From Streptomyces albus subsp. chlorinus (GTDB lineage Bacteria > Actinomycetota > Actinomycetes > Streptomycetales > Streptomycetaceae): a DNA stretch of 35,679 nucleotides. Of the stretch, positions 23,295-31,823 are shown piece by piece (the first letter of the stretch is position 1; each line of letters begins with the position of its first letter). A program made the translations under genes and the position numbers. The stretch is from NCBI RefSeq assembly GCF_013302895.1, contig NZ_VJOK01000001.1, forward strand, positions 6,150,804 through 6,186,482, given 5' to 3'. A model generated the notes under the pieces. It had not been told where the DNA came from. It did no database searches and saw only the letters and a program-made list of their open reading frames with translations.

Positions 23295-24744
23295 GCGGCA
23301 CAGGCCGGAAGAGGGCACGGCGACGCCCGGACCCGCCGGCCATCTCGACGCACAGGTCTTCGACGAGGTCGTCACCGCGACCTCCGAACTGATCCGGCTC
23401 GACACCACCAACCGGGGCGGTGGCGACGGCAACGAACGGCAGGCCGCCGAATACGTGGCCGCCGGGCTCGCGGACGCGGGCATCGAGCCGCGCCTCCTGG
23501 AGAAGAAGGCCGGGCGCACCAACGTCGTCGCCCGTATCGAGGGCACCGACCCCTCGGCGGGCGCGCTGCTGCTCCACGGTCATCTCGATGTCGTCCCCGC
23601 CCAGGCGGAGGACTGGAGCGTCCACCCCTTCTCCGGCGAGGTGAGGGACGGGGTGGTGTGGGGGCGCGGCGCCATCGACATGAAGAACGCCGACGCCATG
23701 GCGCTCTCCCTCGCCCGCGCCTGGTCCCGCGCGGGCGTGCGGCCGCCCCGCGACATCGTCCTCGCCTTCACCGCGGACGAGGAGGACAGCGCGGAGTTCG
23801 GCTCGGACTTCCTGGTGCGGGAGCACCCCGAGCTGTTCGAGGGCTGCACCGAGGGCATCAGCGAATCCGGCGCCTTCACCTTCCACGCGGGCGGCATGCG
23901 GCTCTACCCGGTCGCGGCGGGGGAGCGCGGCACGGCCTGGCTCAAGCTGACCGCACACGGCAGGGCGGGCCACGGCTCCAAGGTCAACAGGGCGAACGCC
24001 GTCAGCCGTCTCGCCGCCGCGGCGCACCGCATCGGGGAGTACGCATGGCCGGTGCGGCTCACCCCCACCGTGCGGGCCGCGCTGGCCCGGCTCGCCCAGC
24101 TGCACGGGCTGAGCCCGCTCGGCCCGGACGCGAAGGACGCCGACGTCGACGCGCTGCTCGCCCGGCTGGGAGCGGCCGCCGCGCTGGTCGAGCCCACGGT
24201 GCGCAACAGCGCCAACCCCACCGTGCTGGAGGCCGGTTACAAGGTCAACGTGATCCCGGGGACGGCCACCGCACGCGTGGACGGACGGATGCTGCCCGGC
24301 GCCGAGGAGGAGTTCCACACCACCCTCGACGAACTGACCGGCCCCGATGTGCACTGGGAGTTCCAGCACCGCGAGGTGCCGCTCCAGGCTCCGGTGGACT
24401 CGCCCCTGTTCGCCGCCATGACCGAGGCCCTCGAACACTTCGACCCCGGCGCCCACGCGGTGCCCTACTGCATGTCGGGGGGAACCGACGCCAAGCAGTT
24501 CTCCCGCCTCGGCATCGTGGGCTACGGCTTCACCCCGCTCAAACTGCCCGAGGGCTTCGACTACCAGGCACTCTTCCACGGAGTGGACGAGCGCGTGCCG
24601 GTCGAGGCCCTGCACTTCGGCATCCGCGTCCTCGACCGCGCCCTGCTCGCCGGCGGCACCCGCGGCACCGCGCCCGACCCCGGCGGCCCGTCCACCGCCC
24701 GCTCCCCGTCCGCCCACGACGCGACCGCCCCGTCAGGAGGCTGA
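23287..24744 (+). CDS. M20/M25/M40-family metallopeptidase
   Basis: A 485-residue cytosolic di-zinc exopeptidase or deacylase. Metal-site motifs are HGHLDVVP (His99, Asp101), GRGAIDMKN (bridging Asp131), TADEED (catalytic/zinc Glu165-Glu166), and a C-terminal FHGVDERVP histidine. The inserted dimerisation domain starts near GRAGHGSKVNR. The family includes dipeptidases, aminoacylases and succinyl-diaminopimelate desuccinylases, so the exact substrate is open. A peptide is likely given its M55 and S9 partners. The ATG at 23287 follows GTGGAGGAG and overlaps the end of the M55 gene by eight bases, indicating translational coupling. A Pro/Ser-rich tail follows the catalytic domain. Confidence 0.92.
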   Translation: MAERHRPEEGTATPGPAGHLDAQVFDEVVTATSELIRLDTTNRGGGDGNERQAAEYVAAGLADAGIEPRLLEKKAGRTNVVARIEGTDPSAGALLLHGHLDVVPAQAEDWSVHPFSGEVRDGVVWGRGAIDMKNADAMALSLARAWSRAGVRPPRDIVLAFTADEEDSAEFGSDFLVREHPELFEGCTEGISESGAFTFHAGGMRLYPVAAGERGTAWLKLTAHGRAGHGSKVNRANAVSRLAAAAHRIGEYAWPVRLTPTVRAALARLAQLHGLSPLGPDAKDADVDALLARLGAAAALVEPTVRNSANPTVLEAGYKVNVIPGTATARVDGRMLPGAEEEFHTTLDELTGPDVHWEFQHREVPLQAPVDSPLFAAMTEALEHFDPGAHAVPYCMSGGTDAKQFSRLGIVGYGFTPLKLPEGFDYQALFHGVDERVPVEALHFGIRVLDRALLAGGTRGTAPDPGGPSTARSPSAHDATAPSGG

Positions 24745-24749
24745 CCACC

Positions 24750-26783
24750 ATGACCACCCAGGCCCCCTACGGCACCTGGCCCTCACCCATCGACGCGGGA
24801 CTCGTCGCCGCGCACGACGGGCGGCCCGAGTTCCTCGGCTCCGTCGGTGAGGAGCTGTGGTGGACGGCGCCGCGCCCCGAGGAGGGCGGACGCCGCGCGC
24901 TGATGCGGTGCGCCGCCGACGGCCGGCCCCCGGTCAGCGTGCTGCCCGCGCCGTGGAACGTGCGCAACCGCGTCATCGAGTACGGCGGCCTGCCCTGGGC
25001 GGGAGCGCCCCGTGCCGAGGGCGGTCCCCTGGTCGTCTTCACCCACTTCGCCGACCAGCGGCTCTACGCCCTCGAACCGGACGCGCCGGACGCCGAGCCG
25101 CGGCCCCTGACCCCGCTCTCCGACGTCACCGACGGGGGCCTGCGCTGGTGCGACCCGGTGGTGCTGCCCGAACGGGGCGAAGTGTGGTGCGTGCTGGAGG
25201 AGTTCACCGGCGAGGGCCCCACCGAGCTGCGACGGCTGCTGGCCGCCGTCCCCCTGGACGGCTCGGCCGCCGGGGACCGCGGCCGGGTGCGGGAGCTGAC
25301 CGGGGACGGCGACCGGTTCGTGACCGGGCCGCGCCTCTCGCCGGACGGCACCCGTGTGGCCTGGCTCGCCTGGGACCACCCCGCCATGCCCTGGGACGGC
25401 ACCCGGGTCATGACCGCGCGGATCCTTGGTGACGGCACGCTGGGGTCGCCGCGGGCGGTCGCGGGAGGCCCCGAGGAGTCGGTGGCCCAGGCGGAGTTCG
25501 CACACGACGGCTCGCTGCTCATCGCCACGGACGCCAGCGGCTGGTGGAACCTCCAGCGGATCGACCTGGCGGCGGCCGAGGCCGCCGGCCCCGGGCGGGG
25601 ATCGGCCGCCGCGCGGGTGCCGCTGTGTCCGCGCGAGGAGGAGTTCGCGGGCGCGGCCTGGAAGATCGGCCAGCGCTGGTTCGCGCCCCTGCCCGGCGGA
25701 CTGGTCGCGGCGCTGCACGGCCGGGGCGCCCAGCGGCTGGGCGTGCTCGACCCGGAGACGGGCGAACTGGTGGACGCGGCCGGTCCGTGGACCGAGTGGG
25801 CGGCCTCGCTCGCCGTCGTCGACTCCCGCGTCGTCGGTGTGGCCGCCAGCCCGCGCACCTCCTACGAGATCGTGGAGCTGGACACCCGCACCGGGCACAC
25901 CGTGGTCCTGGCGGCCCGGCACGAGGACCAGGTGGACCCGGCCTACTACCCCGAGCCGCAGATCCGCACGTTCACCGGCCCGGACGGGCGCGACATCCAC
26001 GCCCACGTCTACCCGCCGCACCACCCCGACCACACGGCGCCCGCAGGCGAGCTGCCGCCGTACGTGGTGTGGGTGCACGGCGGTCCCACCAGCCGCTCAC
26101 CCCTCGTCCTCGACCTGGAGATCGCCTACTTCACCTCCCGGGGTATCGGTGTCGCGGAGGTCAACTACGGCGGCTCGACGGGCTACGGCAGGCAGTACCG
26201 CAACCGGCTGCGGCAGCAGTGGGGAGTCGTGGACGTCGAGGACTGCGCGGCTGTGGCGCGCACCCTCGCGAGCGAGGGGACCGCCGACGCGGCCCGGCTC
26301 GCCATCCGGGGCGGCAGCGCGGGCGGCTGGACCAGCGCGGCTTCCCTGACCTCGCCGCTGACCGAGGGCCTGTACGCCTGCGGCACCATCACCTATCCCA
26401 TCCTCGACCTGACGGGCTGGGCCACGGGCGAGACCCACGACTTCGAGTCGCGGTACCTGGAGTCCCTGGTCGGTCCCCTCGCCGAGGTGCCGGGCCGCTA
26501 CCGCGAGCGCTCCCCGCTGCACCGAGCACAGCGGGTCTCGGTGCCCTTCCTGCTGCTGCAGGGGCTGGACGACGTGATCTGCCCGCCCGTCCAGTGCGAG
26601 CGCTTCCTGGAGCAGGTCAAGGGCAGAGGCGTGCCCCACGCCTACCTGGCCTTCGAAGGGGAGGGGCACGGCTTCCGGCGGGCCGAGACCATTGTCCGTG
26701 CCGTGGAGGCCGAACTGGCCCTCTACTCAGAGACGTTCGGGCTCGGCAGGGAGGACGTCCCACGTCTGGAGACGCGAACATGA
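24750..26783 (+). CDS. S9-family prolyl oligopeptidase-like peptidase
   Basis: A 677-residue serine peptidase. The N-terminal two thirds (about 1-410) form the predicted beta-propeller, with repeats such as SPDGTRVAWLAWDHP. The C-terminal alpha/beta-hydrolase (about 420-677) has VWVHGGPTSR (oxyanion region), nucleophile Ser523 in IRGGSAGGW, acid Asp608 in LQGLDDVICPP, and His640 in GEGHGF. This is the acylaminoacyl-/dipeptidyl-peptidase subgroup, which acts on small peptides in the cytosol. No signal peptide is present. The ATG at 24750 has AGGAGG upstream and lies five bases after the M20 stop. It overlaps the DinB gene by four bases (ATGA). Confidence 0.93.
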   Translation: MTTQAPYGTWPSPIDAGLVAAHDGRPEFLGSVGEELWWTAPRPEEGGRRALMRCAADGRPPVSVLPAPWNVRNRVIEYGGLPWAGAPRAEGGPLVVFTHFADQRLYALEPDAPDAEPRPLTPLSDVTDGGLRWCDPVVLPERGEVWCVLEEFTGEGPTELRRLLAAVPLDGSAAGDRGRVRELTGDGDRFVTGPRLSPDGTRVAWLAWDHPAMPWDGTRVMTARILGDGTLGSPRAVAGGPEESVAQAEFAHDGSLLIATDASGWWNLQRIDLAAAEAAGPGRGSAAARVPLCPREEEFAGAAWKIGQRWFAPLPGGLVAALHGRGAQRLGVLDPETGELVDAAGPWTEWAASLAVVDSRVVGVAASPRTSYEIVELDTRTGHTVVLAARHEDQVDPAYYPEPQIRTFTGPDGRDIHAHVYPPHHPDHTAPAGELPPYVVWVHGGPTSRSPLVLDLEIAYFTSRGIGVAEVNYGGSTGYGRQYRNRLRQQWGVVDVEDCAAVARTLASEGTADAARLAIRGGSAGGWTSAASLTSPLTEGLYACGTITYPILDLTGWATGETHDFESRYLESLVGPLAEVPGRYRERSPLHRAQRVSVPFLLLQGLDDVICPPVQCERFLEQVKGRGVPHAYLAFEGEGHGFRRAETIVRAVEAELALYSETFGLGREDVPRLETRT

Positions 26784-27313
26784 GCATCCCGCCGCTCCCC
26801 GAGGGCGAGCCCGCCCCGGACCTGGCCGACCCCCACGCCCTGCTGGAGGGCTACCTCGACTACTACCGCGGCAGCCTGCTGCGCAAGGCCGCCGCACTCG
26901 ATGAGGACGAGCTGCGCCGCAGCCGGCTCCCGTCGGGCTGGACCCCGCTGGAGCTGATCCGGCACCTCCAGTACGTCGAACGGCGCTGGCTGGAGTGGGG
27001 GTTCGCAGGCCGGCAGGTCCCCGACCCCTGGGGCGACCGCGGCACCGGGAAGGCCGAGGACCGCTGGGAGGTGCCCCGGGGAACGAGCACGCGGGAGGTC
27101 CTGGACGCCTTCGCCGCGCAGTGCGACCGCTCCCGGCGGGTCACCGCGGAGGCCGCACTCGGCCAGCGCGCCGCAGTCGGAGGCCGCTTCCCCACCCCGG
27201 AGGAAGCTCCGAGCCTCGCCTGGATCCTCTTCCATCTGCTCCAGGAGTACGCGCGCCATGTCGGCCAGCTCGACGTGGCCGTCGAGCTGGCGGGTGGCGG
27301 AACGGGGGAGTGA
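26780..27313 (+). CDS. DinB/DUF664-family protein
   Basis: A 177-residue four-helix-bundle protein of the DinB/DUF664 group. It has helices LLEGYLDYYRGSLLRKAAAL, TPLELIRHLQYVERRWLEW and AWILFHLLQEYARHVGQLDV. The two histidine-containing helices (RHLQ and YARHVGQLD) are the likely metal site. Family members include mycothiol- or bacillithiol-dependent transferases; the substrate here is unknown. It is the fourth gene of the peptidase operon, joined by an ATGA overlap, so it may protect against or process a reactive peptide or thiol product, but this is inference. It is convergent with the kinase gene 59 bases downstream. Confidence 0.88.
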   Translation: MSIPPLPEGEPAPDLADPHALLEGYLDYYRGSLLRKAAALDEDELRRSRLPSGWTPLELIRHLQYVERRWLEWGFAGRQVPDPWGDRGTGKAEDRWEVPRGTSTREVLDAFAAQCDRSRRVTAEAALGQRAAVGGRFPTPEEAPSLAWILFHLLQEYARHVGQLDVAVELAGGGTGE

Positions 27314-27326
27314 CGACTCGCGCGGA

Positions 27327-27343
27327 GGCCCCTTCGTCGGGCC
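27327..27343. terminator. Weak hairpin between convergent DinB and kinase genes
   Basis: GGCCC (27327-27331) and GGGCC (27339-27343) pair around a seven-base loop. The stem is short. It is the only terminator-like structure in the 59-base gap between convergent genes. Confidence 0.35.
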
Positions 27344-27372
27344 CGGCCGCCGGACTCCTACAGGCGCCACCC

Positions 27373-28386
27373 CTACAGGCCCGCCACCTCCGCGAGGACG
27401 CGGGCCTGGCGCAGCAGGGTGATGCTGTCGTCGAGGTCGTCGTCCTCGTCGACGGTCCACAGGGCGTACTCGACGTGCCGGGCCACCGACCAGGCGCGGA
27501 CGCGGTCCACATCCTCACCGAGCGCGTCGGCGAGCAGCGCCGTGCGGTGGCGCAGCACGCGGTGCGGGTCGGAGTGGTCGAAGGGGTCGTCCACCTGTTC
27601 CAGCAGGGGCCAGGGATCGAAGGCGGGGTCGCCGGTCATGGGCTTGGGGTCGATGGCGAGCCACGGGGAGCGCCCGGAGGCGAGGACGTTGCCGGGGTTG
27701 AAGTCGCCATGCAGCAGGACCTCGCGGCTTGCGGTGCGGGGCAGTTCGCGGAACAGCCGCGCGGCCAGACGGTAGAGGCCGGTGTCCAGTTCGGCGGGCC
27801 ACGGGCGGGCGGCGTGCTGCTCGGCGAGCCGGGCCCAGGCGTCGGTCGTGTCCGTGAGGGAGGTGATGCCGCACGCCTCGGCCTCGGTGACGTCGGCCGT
27901 CCACAGACGGCGCAGTACCCCGGCGGCGGCGATCAGCCGCTCGTCGGCCGGGAGGTCCTCGGCGCTGTCGAGTTCGGTGCCCGGTTCCGCCCGCTCCAGG
28001 AGCAACGCCCAGGCGTCGGCGTCCTGGTCCAGCAGTCGGACGGCGCCCTCTCCGTTCCAGAGCCGGAGAGCCGCGCCCTCCGTCCGGGCCTCGGGGTGCG
28101 GCCAGGTCAGTTTGAGGACGGCACGGCTGCCGTCGGGCCTCTCGGCCGGTGCGGCCCAGGAGCAGTGCCCGCCGTGGAACGGTGCGCCGAGTCGTAGCTG
28201 CCAGAGCTCGCGCGTCTTCTCCACCAGCGCGGGCAGCCCCGCCAGCCAGGCGCGCCCGTCGTCGGTCCGGCTCATGTCGGTGAGCACGGGCAGGGTCGGG
28301 GGAAAGAGCGCGGCGGGTGAGAGGACCGGTGGTGCGGGTGCGGAGGCGGGCGTGGGCACGGGGTCGGGGGAGAGTTCGGTGGTCAC
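27373..28386 (-). CDS. Aminoglycoside/hydroxyurea phosphotransferase-family kinase (APH(6)/Hur type)
   Basis: A 337-residue kinase-fold protein. The catalytic loop HGDFNPGNVL is at about residues 226-235, and the metal-binding region AIDPKPMTGDPAFDPWPLL follows near 242-260. The IDPKP-x-x-GD pattern is characteristic of the streptomycin 6-kinase/hydroxyurea kinase family. The N-terminal ATP-binding strand segment RAVLKLTWPHPEA supports this. The role may be antibiotic inactivation, but most such chromosomal genes have no proven substrate. The GTG start at 28386 is preceded by AAGGA at a seven-base spacing. The N-terminal 30 residues are Pro/Ala-rich and unlike the family. The stop region has a short duplication giving a second in-frame TAG 15 bases on. 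Confidence 0.87.
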   Translation of the reverse strand: MTTELSPDPVPTPASAPAPPVLSPAALFPPTLPVLTDMSRTDDGRAWLAGLPALVEKTRELWQLRLGAPFHGGHCSWAAPAERPDGSRAVLKLTWPHPEARTEGAALRLWNGEGAVRLLDQDADAWALLLERAEPGTELDSAEDLPADERLIAAAGVLRRLWTADVTEAEACGITSLTDTTDAWARLAEQHAARPWPAELDTGLYRLAARLFRELPRTASREVLLHGDFNPGNVLASGRSPWLAIDPKPMTGDPAFDPWPLLEQVDDPFDHSDPHRVLRHRTALLADALGEDVDRVRAWSVARHVEYALWTVDEDDDLDDSITLLRQARVLAEVAGL

Positions 28387-28778
28387 GGCGCTGTCCTTGA
28401 CGGTCGTCTGCGGTGATGGTCGCAGCGTTCGGGCAGGGGCCGCACCACCGTACGGTGTCGGTCCTGGATGTCCCGACCGGTTTCCCCCGGGCTGCCCCAC
28501 CGGCCCTGGTCGCCTCCCACCGGCCCTGGTCGGCCCCCATCGGCCCGTTCGGTCCGCAACGGCCCTCATCGGTCTCCCTCGGCGTGGGTCGTCCAGCCGG
28601 TAGCCGGTCAAGAACGAGTCGGCCGGTGGTCGGCACCGGTAGGACAGCGGTCGGGTCCGGCCGGGCGGGGGCCGAGTCCCGGTCGGGCGGGGGTCGGCCG
28701 GCTCGGGGCTCGGCCGAGGGGAGTGGGGCGGGGGGCTCGGTGGGGCGGGTTCGTCGTCCGTTCGGGTACCGTCACGGC
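28387..28778. other. Divergent intergenic region with 20-bp repeats
   Basis: These 392 bases hold no supported gene between the kinase (minus) and the phosphopantetheinyl transferase (plus). They contain a four-unit degenerate 20-bp tandem repeat (28496-28575) and long G-rich runs (28640-28750). A possible -10, TACCGT (28767-28772), lies just before the transferase start. Confidence 0.55.
28496..28575. repeat. Degenerate 20-bp tandem repeat, about four units
   Basis: Units start at 28496, 28516, 28536 and about 28556. The first two share CCCACCGGCCCTGGTCG; the third and fourth keep the CGGCCC core. The spacing of 20 bases is regular. Confidence 0.65.
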
Positions 28779-29462
28779 ATGACGAGTGCCGCAGCCGGTA
28801 CCACCGATCCCGCCCGTGCTCCCGTCGTCCACGTACTGCGCGTCTCCGAGCGCGCCGCCGAGACCAGGGAGGCCGGAGCCCTCGCGCCGCTGTCGGACGA
28901 GGAGCGGGACCGCGCAGCGCGGTTCGTACGGCCCGTCGACCGCGATCGTTATCTGGTCGCTCACCTGGCGCTGCGCAGGGAACTGGGCGCGCTGCTCGGG
29001 CTGGATCCGGCGCGGGTGCGCTTCACCCGCGCCGACTGCCCGGTCTGCGGGGAACCGCACGGGAGGCCTTCGGTTCCCGGGGACCCGGTGCACTTCTCGC
29101 TGTCGCACGCCGGCGACGTCGTTCTGCTCGGCTTCGCCGCCGTGCCCATCGGCGTGGACGTCGAACGGCATCCGAGCGTGACCACCGCCACCGAGACGGC
29201 GAGGGCGCTGCACCCGCGCGAGCGTGAGGAGCTGGCCGCCGTTCCGCCCGACGGGCTGCCCGCCGCCTTCGCCCGCTGCTGGACGCGGAAAGAGGCCTAC
29301 CTCAAGGGCACCGGGGCCGGGTTCGGCGAGGATCCCGCCGTCACCTATGTCGGCGCCCTCGACCGTCCCGGACGGCCGCCGGGCTGGCGGCTGGCCGACC
29401 TGGCCGCGCCGCCCGGTTACGCCGCCGCGAGCGCGCTGCGGGAGTCCGACACGAACGGGTGA
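28779..29462 (+). CDS. 4'-phosphopantetheinyl transferase, Sfp type
   Basis: A 227-residue enzyme that moves the phosphopantetheine arm from CoA to carrier proteins of fatty-acid, polyketide or nonribosomal peptide synthases. It shows the Sfp-type motifs: FSLSHAGDVVLLGFA, GVDVER (about residues 125-130, Mg-binding Asp and Glu) and RCWTRKEAYLKGTGAGF (about 165-181). The CPVCGEPHGRP segment before them is common in this class. No Shine-Dalgarno is present: TACCGT, six bases, then ATG suggests a leaderless mRNA. No carrier-protein or synthase gene is in the window, so it probably acts on clusters elsewhere. Confidence 0.93.
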   Translation: MTSAAAGTTDPARAPVVHVLRVSERAAETREAGALAPLSDEERDRAARFVRPVDRDRYLVAHLALRRELGALLGLDPARVRFTRADCPVCGEPHGRPSVPGDPVHFSLSHAGDVVLLGFAAVPIGVDVERHPSVTTATETARALHPREREELAAVPPDGLPAAFARCWTRKEAYLKGTGAGFGEDPAVTYVGALDRPGRPPGWRLADLAAPPGYAAASALRESDTNG

Positions 29463-29688
29463 TGTACGGGCGGACGTCCGCGCGACCGGTCCGGCCCCCG
29501 CCGGCGCACCGCATCGGCCGCAGGGCCCGCACCGGCCGGAGGAACGCACCGGTCGGCGGACCGGTTCGGGCGCGTTCGGCCGCGGTGGAGGATCTGGCGC
29601 CCGGGCAGCGGAGCGTGTTCCATGGTCATCGGGGGTCCCGGTCAGGCGGCGGCGCCCGTGGACGACGTATGGATGAAGCGAGGTTGCC

Positions 29689-31680
29689 GTGGGCACGACT
29701 GTACGACGCAGTACCCGGACCCTGCCCGCCGCGCCGCTCGGTCCCGAGAACCCCCTGCCCGCGCTGCTGCCGCCGGACGAGGCCCACACGCTCACGGAGT
29801 CCGAACGGGCCGCGCTGCCCGCCGGGATGGCGCGGCAGGTCGGTTACGGGCCGCTGCGTTCCGTGCTGCCGGTCCGGGTCCTGGACGGGTACGGGCGGGA
29901 GCGGACCCCCACCGTGTTCGAGGCGCTGGTGCTGGAGAACGACCGGCTGCGCGCCACCGTGCTGCCGGGGCTCGGCGGCCGGGTCGCCTCGCTCTTCCAC
30001 AAGCCGTCCGGCCGGGAACTCCTGTATGCCAACCCGGTCTTCCAGCCCGCCGACTTCGCGCTCAACGGCGCCTGGTACTCCGGCGGCATCGAGTGGAACA
30101 TCGGCGCCACGGGGCACACGACGCTCTCCTGCGCGCCCCTGCACGCGGCGCGTGTGCCCGCGCCGGACGGCGACGGCGCCATGGTGCGGCTGTGGGAGTG
30201 GGAGCGGCTGCGTGACACCCCGTTCCAGGTGGACCTGTGGCTGCCCGACGAGTCGGACTTCCTCTACGTCGGGGTGCGCGTCCGCAACCCGCACCACCGC
30301 ACCGTGCCCGTCTACTGGTGGTCGAACATCGCCGTCCCCGAGGACGAGGGCACCCGCGTCCTGGCGCCCGCGGAGGAGACCTGGTACTTCGCGTACGAGC
30401 GCAGGCTGCGCCGGATCACCGTCCCCGAGTGGCAGGGCACCGATCTCACCTACCCGTTGAACAGCCGGTTCCCGGCCGACTACTTCTACGAGGTGCCCGA
30501 GGGCGGGCGGAAGTGGATCGCCTCGCTCGACGAGAAGGGGCAGGGGCTCGTCCAGACCTCCACCGATCTGCTGCGCGGACGCAAGCTGTTCGTCTGGGGC
30601 GCGGGGCCGGGCGGCCGGCGGTGGCAGCAGTGGCTGACCGAGCCGGGCACGCCCGGGTACGCCGAGATCCAGGCCGGCCTGGCCCGCACCCAGCTCGAAC
30701 ACGTCCCGCTGGAGGCCGGCGGGGAGTTCGCCTGGCTGGAGGCGTACGGGCCACTGGCCGCCGACCCCGCGGCGGTGCACGGCGCCGACTGGACGACGGC
30801 ACGGGCCCACACCGAGCGGCGGCTGGAGGCCGCGCTGCCCCGCGCCACCGTGGACGCGGCGTTCGCGGCATGGCGGCCGTACGCCGACGCCGAGCCGGAG
30901 GCCGAACGGCTGGCACCGGGTTCCGGCTGGGGAGCGCTGGAGGTGGAGCGGGGCCGCTTCACCCTGCCCGGCACGCCGTTCCCGGCGGGGACCCTCGGCC
31001 CCGACCAGCGTCCGTGGGCCGAGCTGCTGCGCACCGGAACGCTGCCGTGCGGCCCGGACAGCGCGCCGCCCGGCCCCACGCTGGTGGCTCCCGAGTGGCG
31101 CGAGCTGCTGGAGTCCGCGCACCCCGACGAGGGGGATTCCGGGTGCGAGCTGGACTACCACCTGGGCGTCGCCCAGTGGCACGCCGGGGACCGCTCGCAG
31201 GCGGTACGCAGCTGGGAGCGGTCCGTGCAGCGGGCGGGCGAGCGGGGGCCGCGCTGGCCCGCGCTGCGCTGCCTGGCTGTCGCCGACCGGCAGGACGGCA
31301 ACGACCCCCGCGCCGCCGAGCGTTACCTCGCGGCTGTCGAGGACGCCCGCCGGTGTCTGGCCGGGGAGGAGGAGCCGGCCGTCGCGGCACGGTGGGCGCT
31401 GGCCAGGGAGGCGGTCGAGGCACTGCTGGCCGCCGACCGCCCCGACGAGGCCGCGTGCGTCCTCGACACGGTCCCCGAGGCGGGGCGCCGCGGCCGCTTC
31501 CACCTGCTGCGGGCCCGCGTGCTGCTGGCCCGGGGGGAGGCGGCCGAGGCCCGTGCCGTCTTCGACGGCGACTTCGAGGTCGAGGACCTGCGGGAGGGCG
31601 AGGAGGCGCTGAGCGATACGTGGGCGGCCCTCACGGACGACCCGCTCCCGGCGCGCTACGACTTCCGAATGCGGCCGTGA
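29689..31680 (+). CDS. DUF5107-domain protein with C-terminal TPR-like region
   Basis: A 663-residue protein. The first two thirds (about residues 45-400) match my memory of DUF5107, a galactose mutarotase-like beta-sandwich. Characteristic pieces are LPGLGGRVASLFHKPSGREL, NGAWYSGGIEWNIGATGH, VYWWSNIAVPEDEGTRV and LFVWGAGPGGRRWQQWLTEP. The C-terminal third is helical, with TPR-like units (DYHLGVAQWHAGDRSQAVRS and ALAREAVEALLAADRPDEAA). The fold suggests carbohydrate binding or processing, but the reaction is unknown. The GTG start has GCGAGG five bases upstream. It is convergent with the VOC gene across a strong hairpin. Confidence 0.87.
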   Translation: MGTTVRRSTRTLPAAPLGPENPLPALLPPDEAHTLTESERAALPAGMARQVGYGPLRSVLPVRVLDGYGRERTPTVFEALVLENDRLRATVLPGLGGRVASLFHKPSGRELLYANPVFQPADFALNGAWYSGGIEWNIGATGHTTLSCAPLHAARVPAPDGDGAMVRLWEWERLRDTPFQVDLWLPDESDFLYVGVRVRNPHHRTVPVYWWSNIAVPEDEGTRVLAPAEETWYFAYERRLRRITVPEWQGTDLTYPLNSRFPADYFYEVPEGGRKWIASLDEKGQGLVQTSTDLLRGRKLFVWGAGPGGRRWQQWLTEPGTPGYAEIQAGLARTQLEHVPLEAGGEFAWLEAYGPLAADPAAVHGADWTTARAHTERRLEAALPRATVDAAFAAWRPYADAEPEAERLAPGSGWGALEVERGRFTLPGTPFPAGTLGPDQRPWAELLRTGTLPCGPDSAPPGPTLVAPEWRELLESAHPDEGDSGCELDYHLGVAQWHAGDRSQAVRSWERSVQRAGERGPRWPALRCLAVADRQDGNDPRAAERYLAAVEDARRCLAGEEEPAVAARWALAREAVEALLAADRPDEAACVLDTVPEAGRRGRFHLLRARVLLARGEAAEARAVFDGDFEVEDLREGEEALSDTWAALTDDPLPARYDFRMRP

Positions 31681-31769
31681 CCCCCGGTACGGAAGCGGGT
31701 GGGCCTGGTGCGGGAGCGGGTGACCCTTGGTGCGAGAGCGGAACGGTCCCCACTTCCGCGGTGCCCCAC

Positions 31770-31801
31770 CCCGCGCCGCGGGCCCCACTTCGCGGCGCGG
31801 G
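31770..31801. terminator. Hairpin between the DUF5107 and VOC genes
   Basis: CCGCGCCGCG (31771-31780) and CGCGGCGCGG (31791-31800) pair perfectly, extended by one C-G pair, around a ten-base loop. It sits between convergent stop codons, so it can end both transcripts. Confidence 0.7.
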
Positions 31802-31818
31802 CCCCACTTGGCGGCGCG
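31781..31818. repeat. 19-bp tandem repeat, two copies
   Basis: GGCCCCACTTCGCGGCGCG (31781-31799) is followed directly by the same unit with one change (31800-31818). It overlaps the right arm of the terminator hairpin, and a looser third copy lies at 31747-31765. Confidence 0.7.
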
Positions 31819-31823
31819 GGACC

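Noticed and set aside
27356..27381. CCTACAGGC direct repeat at the kinase stop codon
   Set aside because: It is a short local duplication that only adds a second in-frame stop; no functional meaning is apparent.
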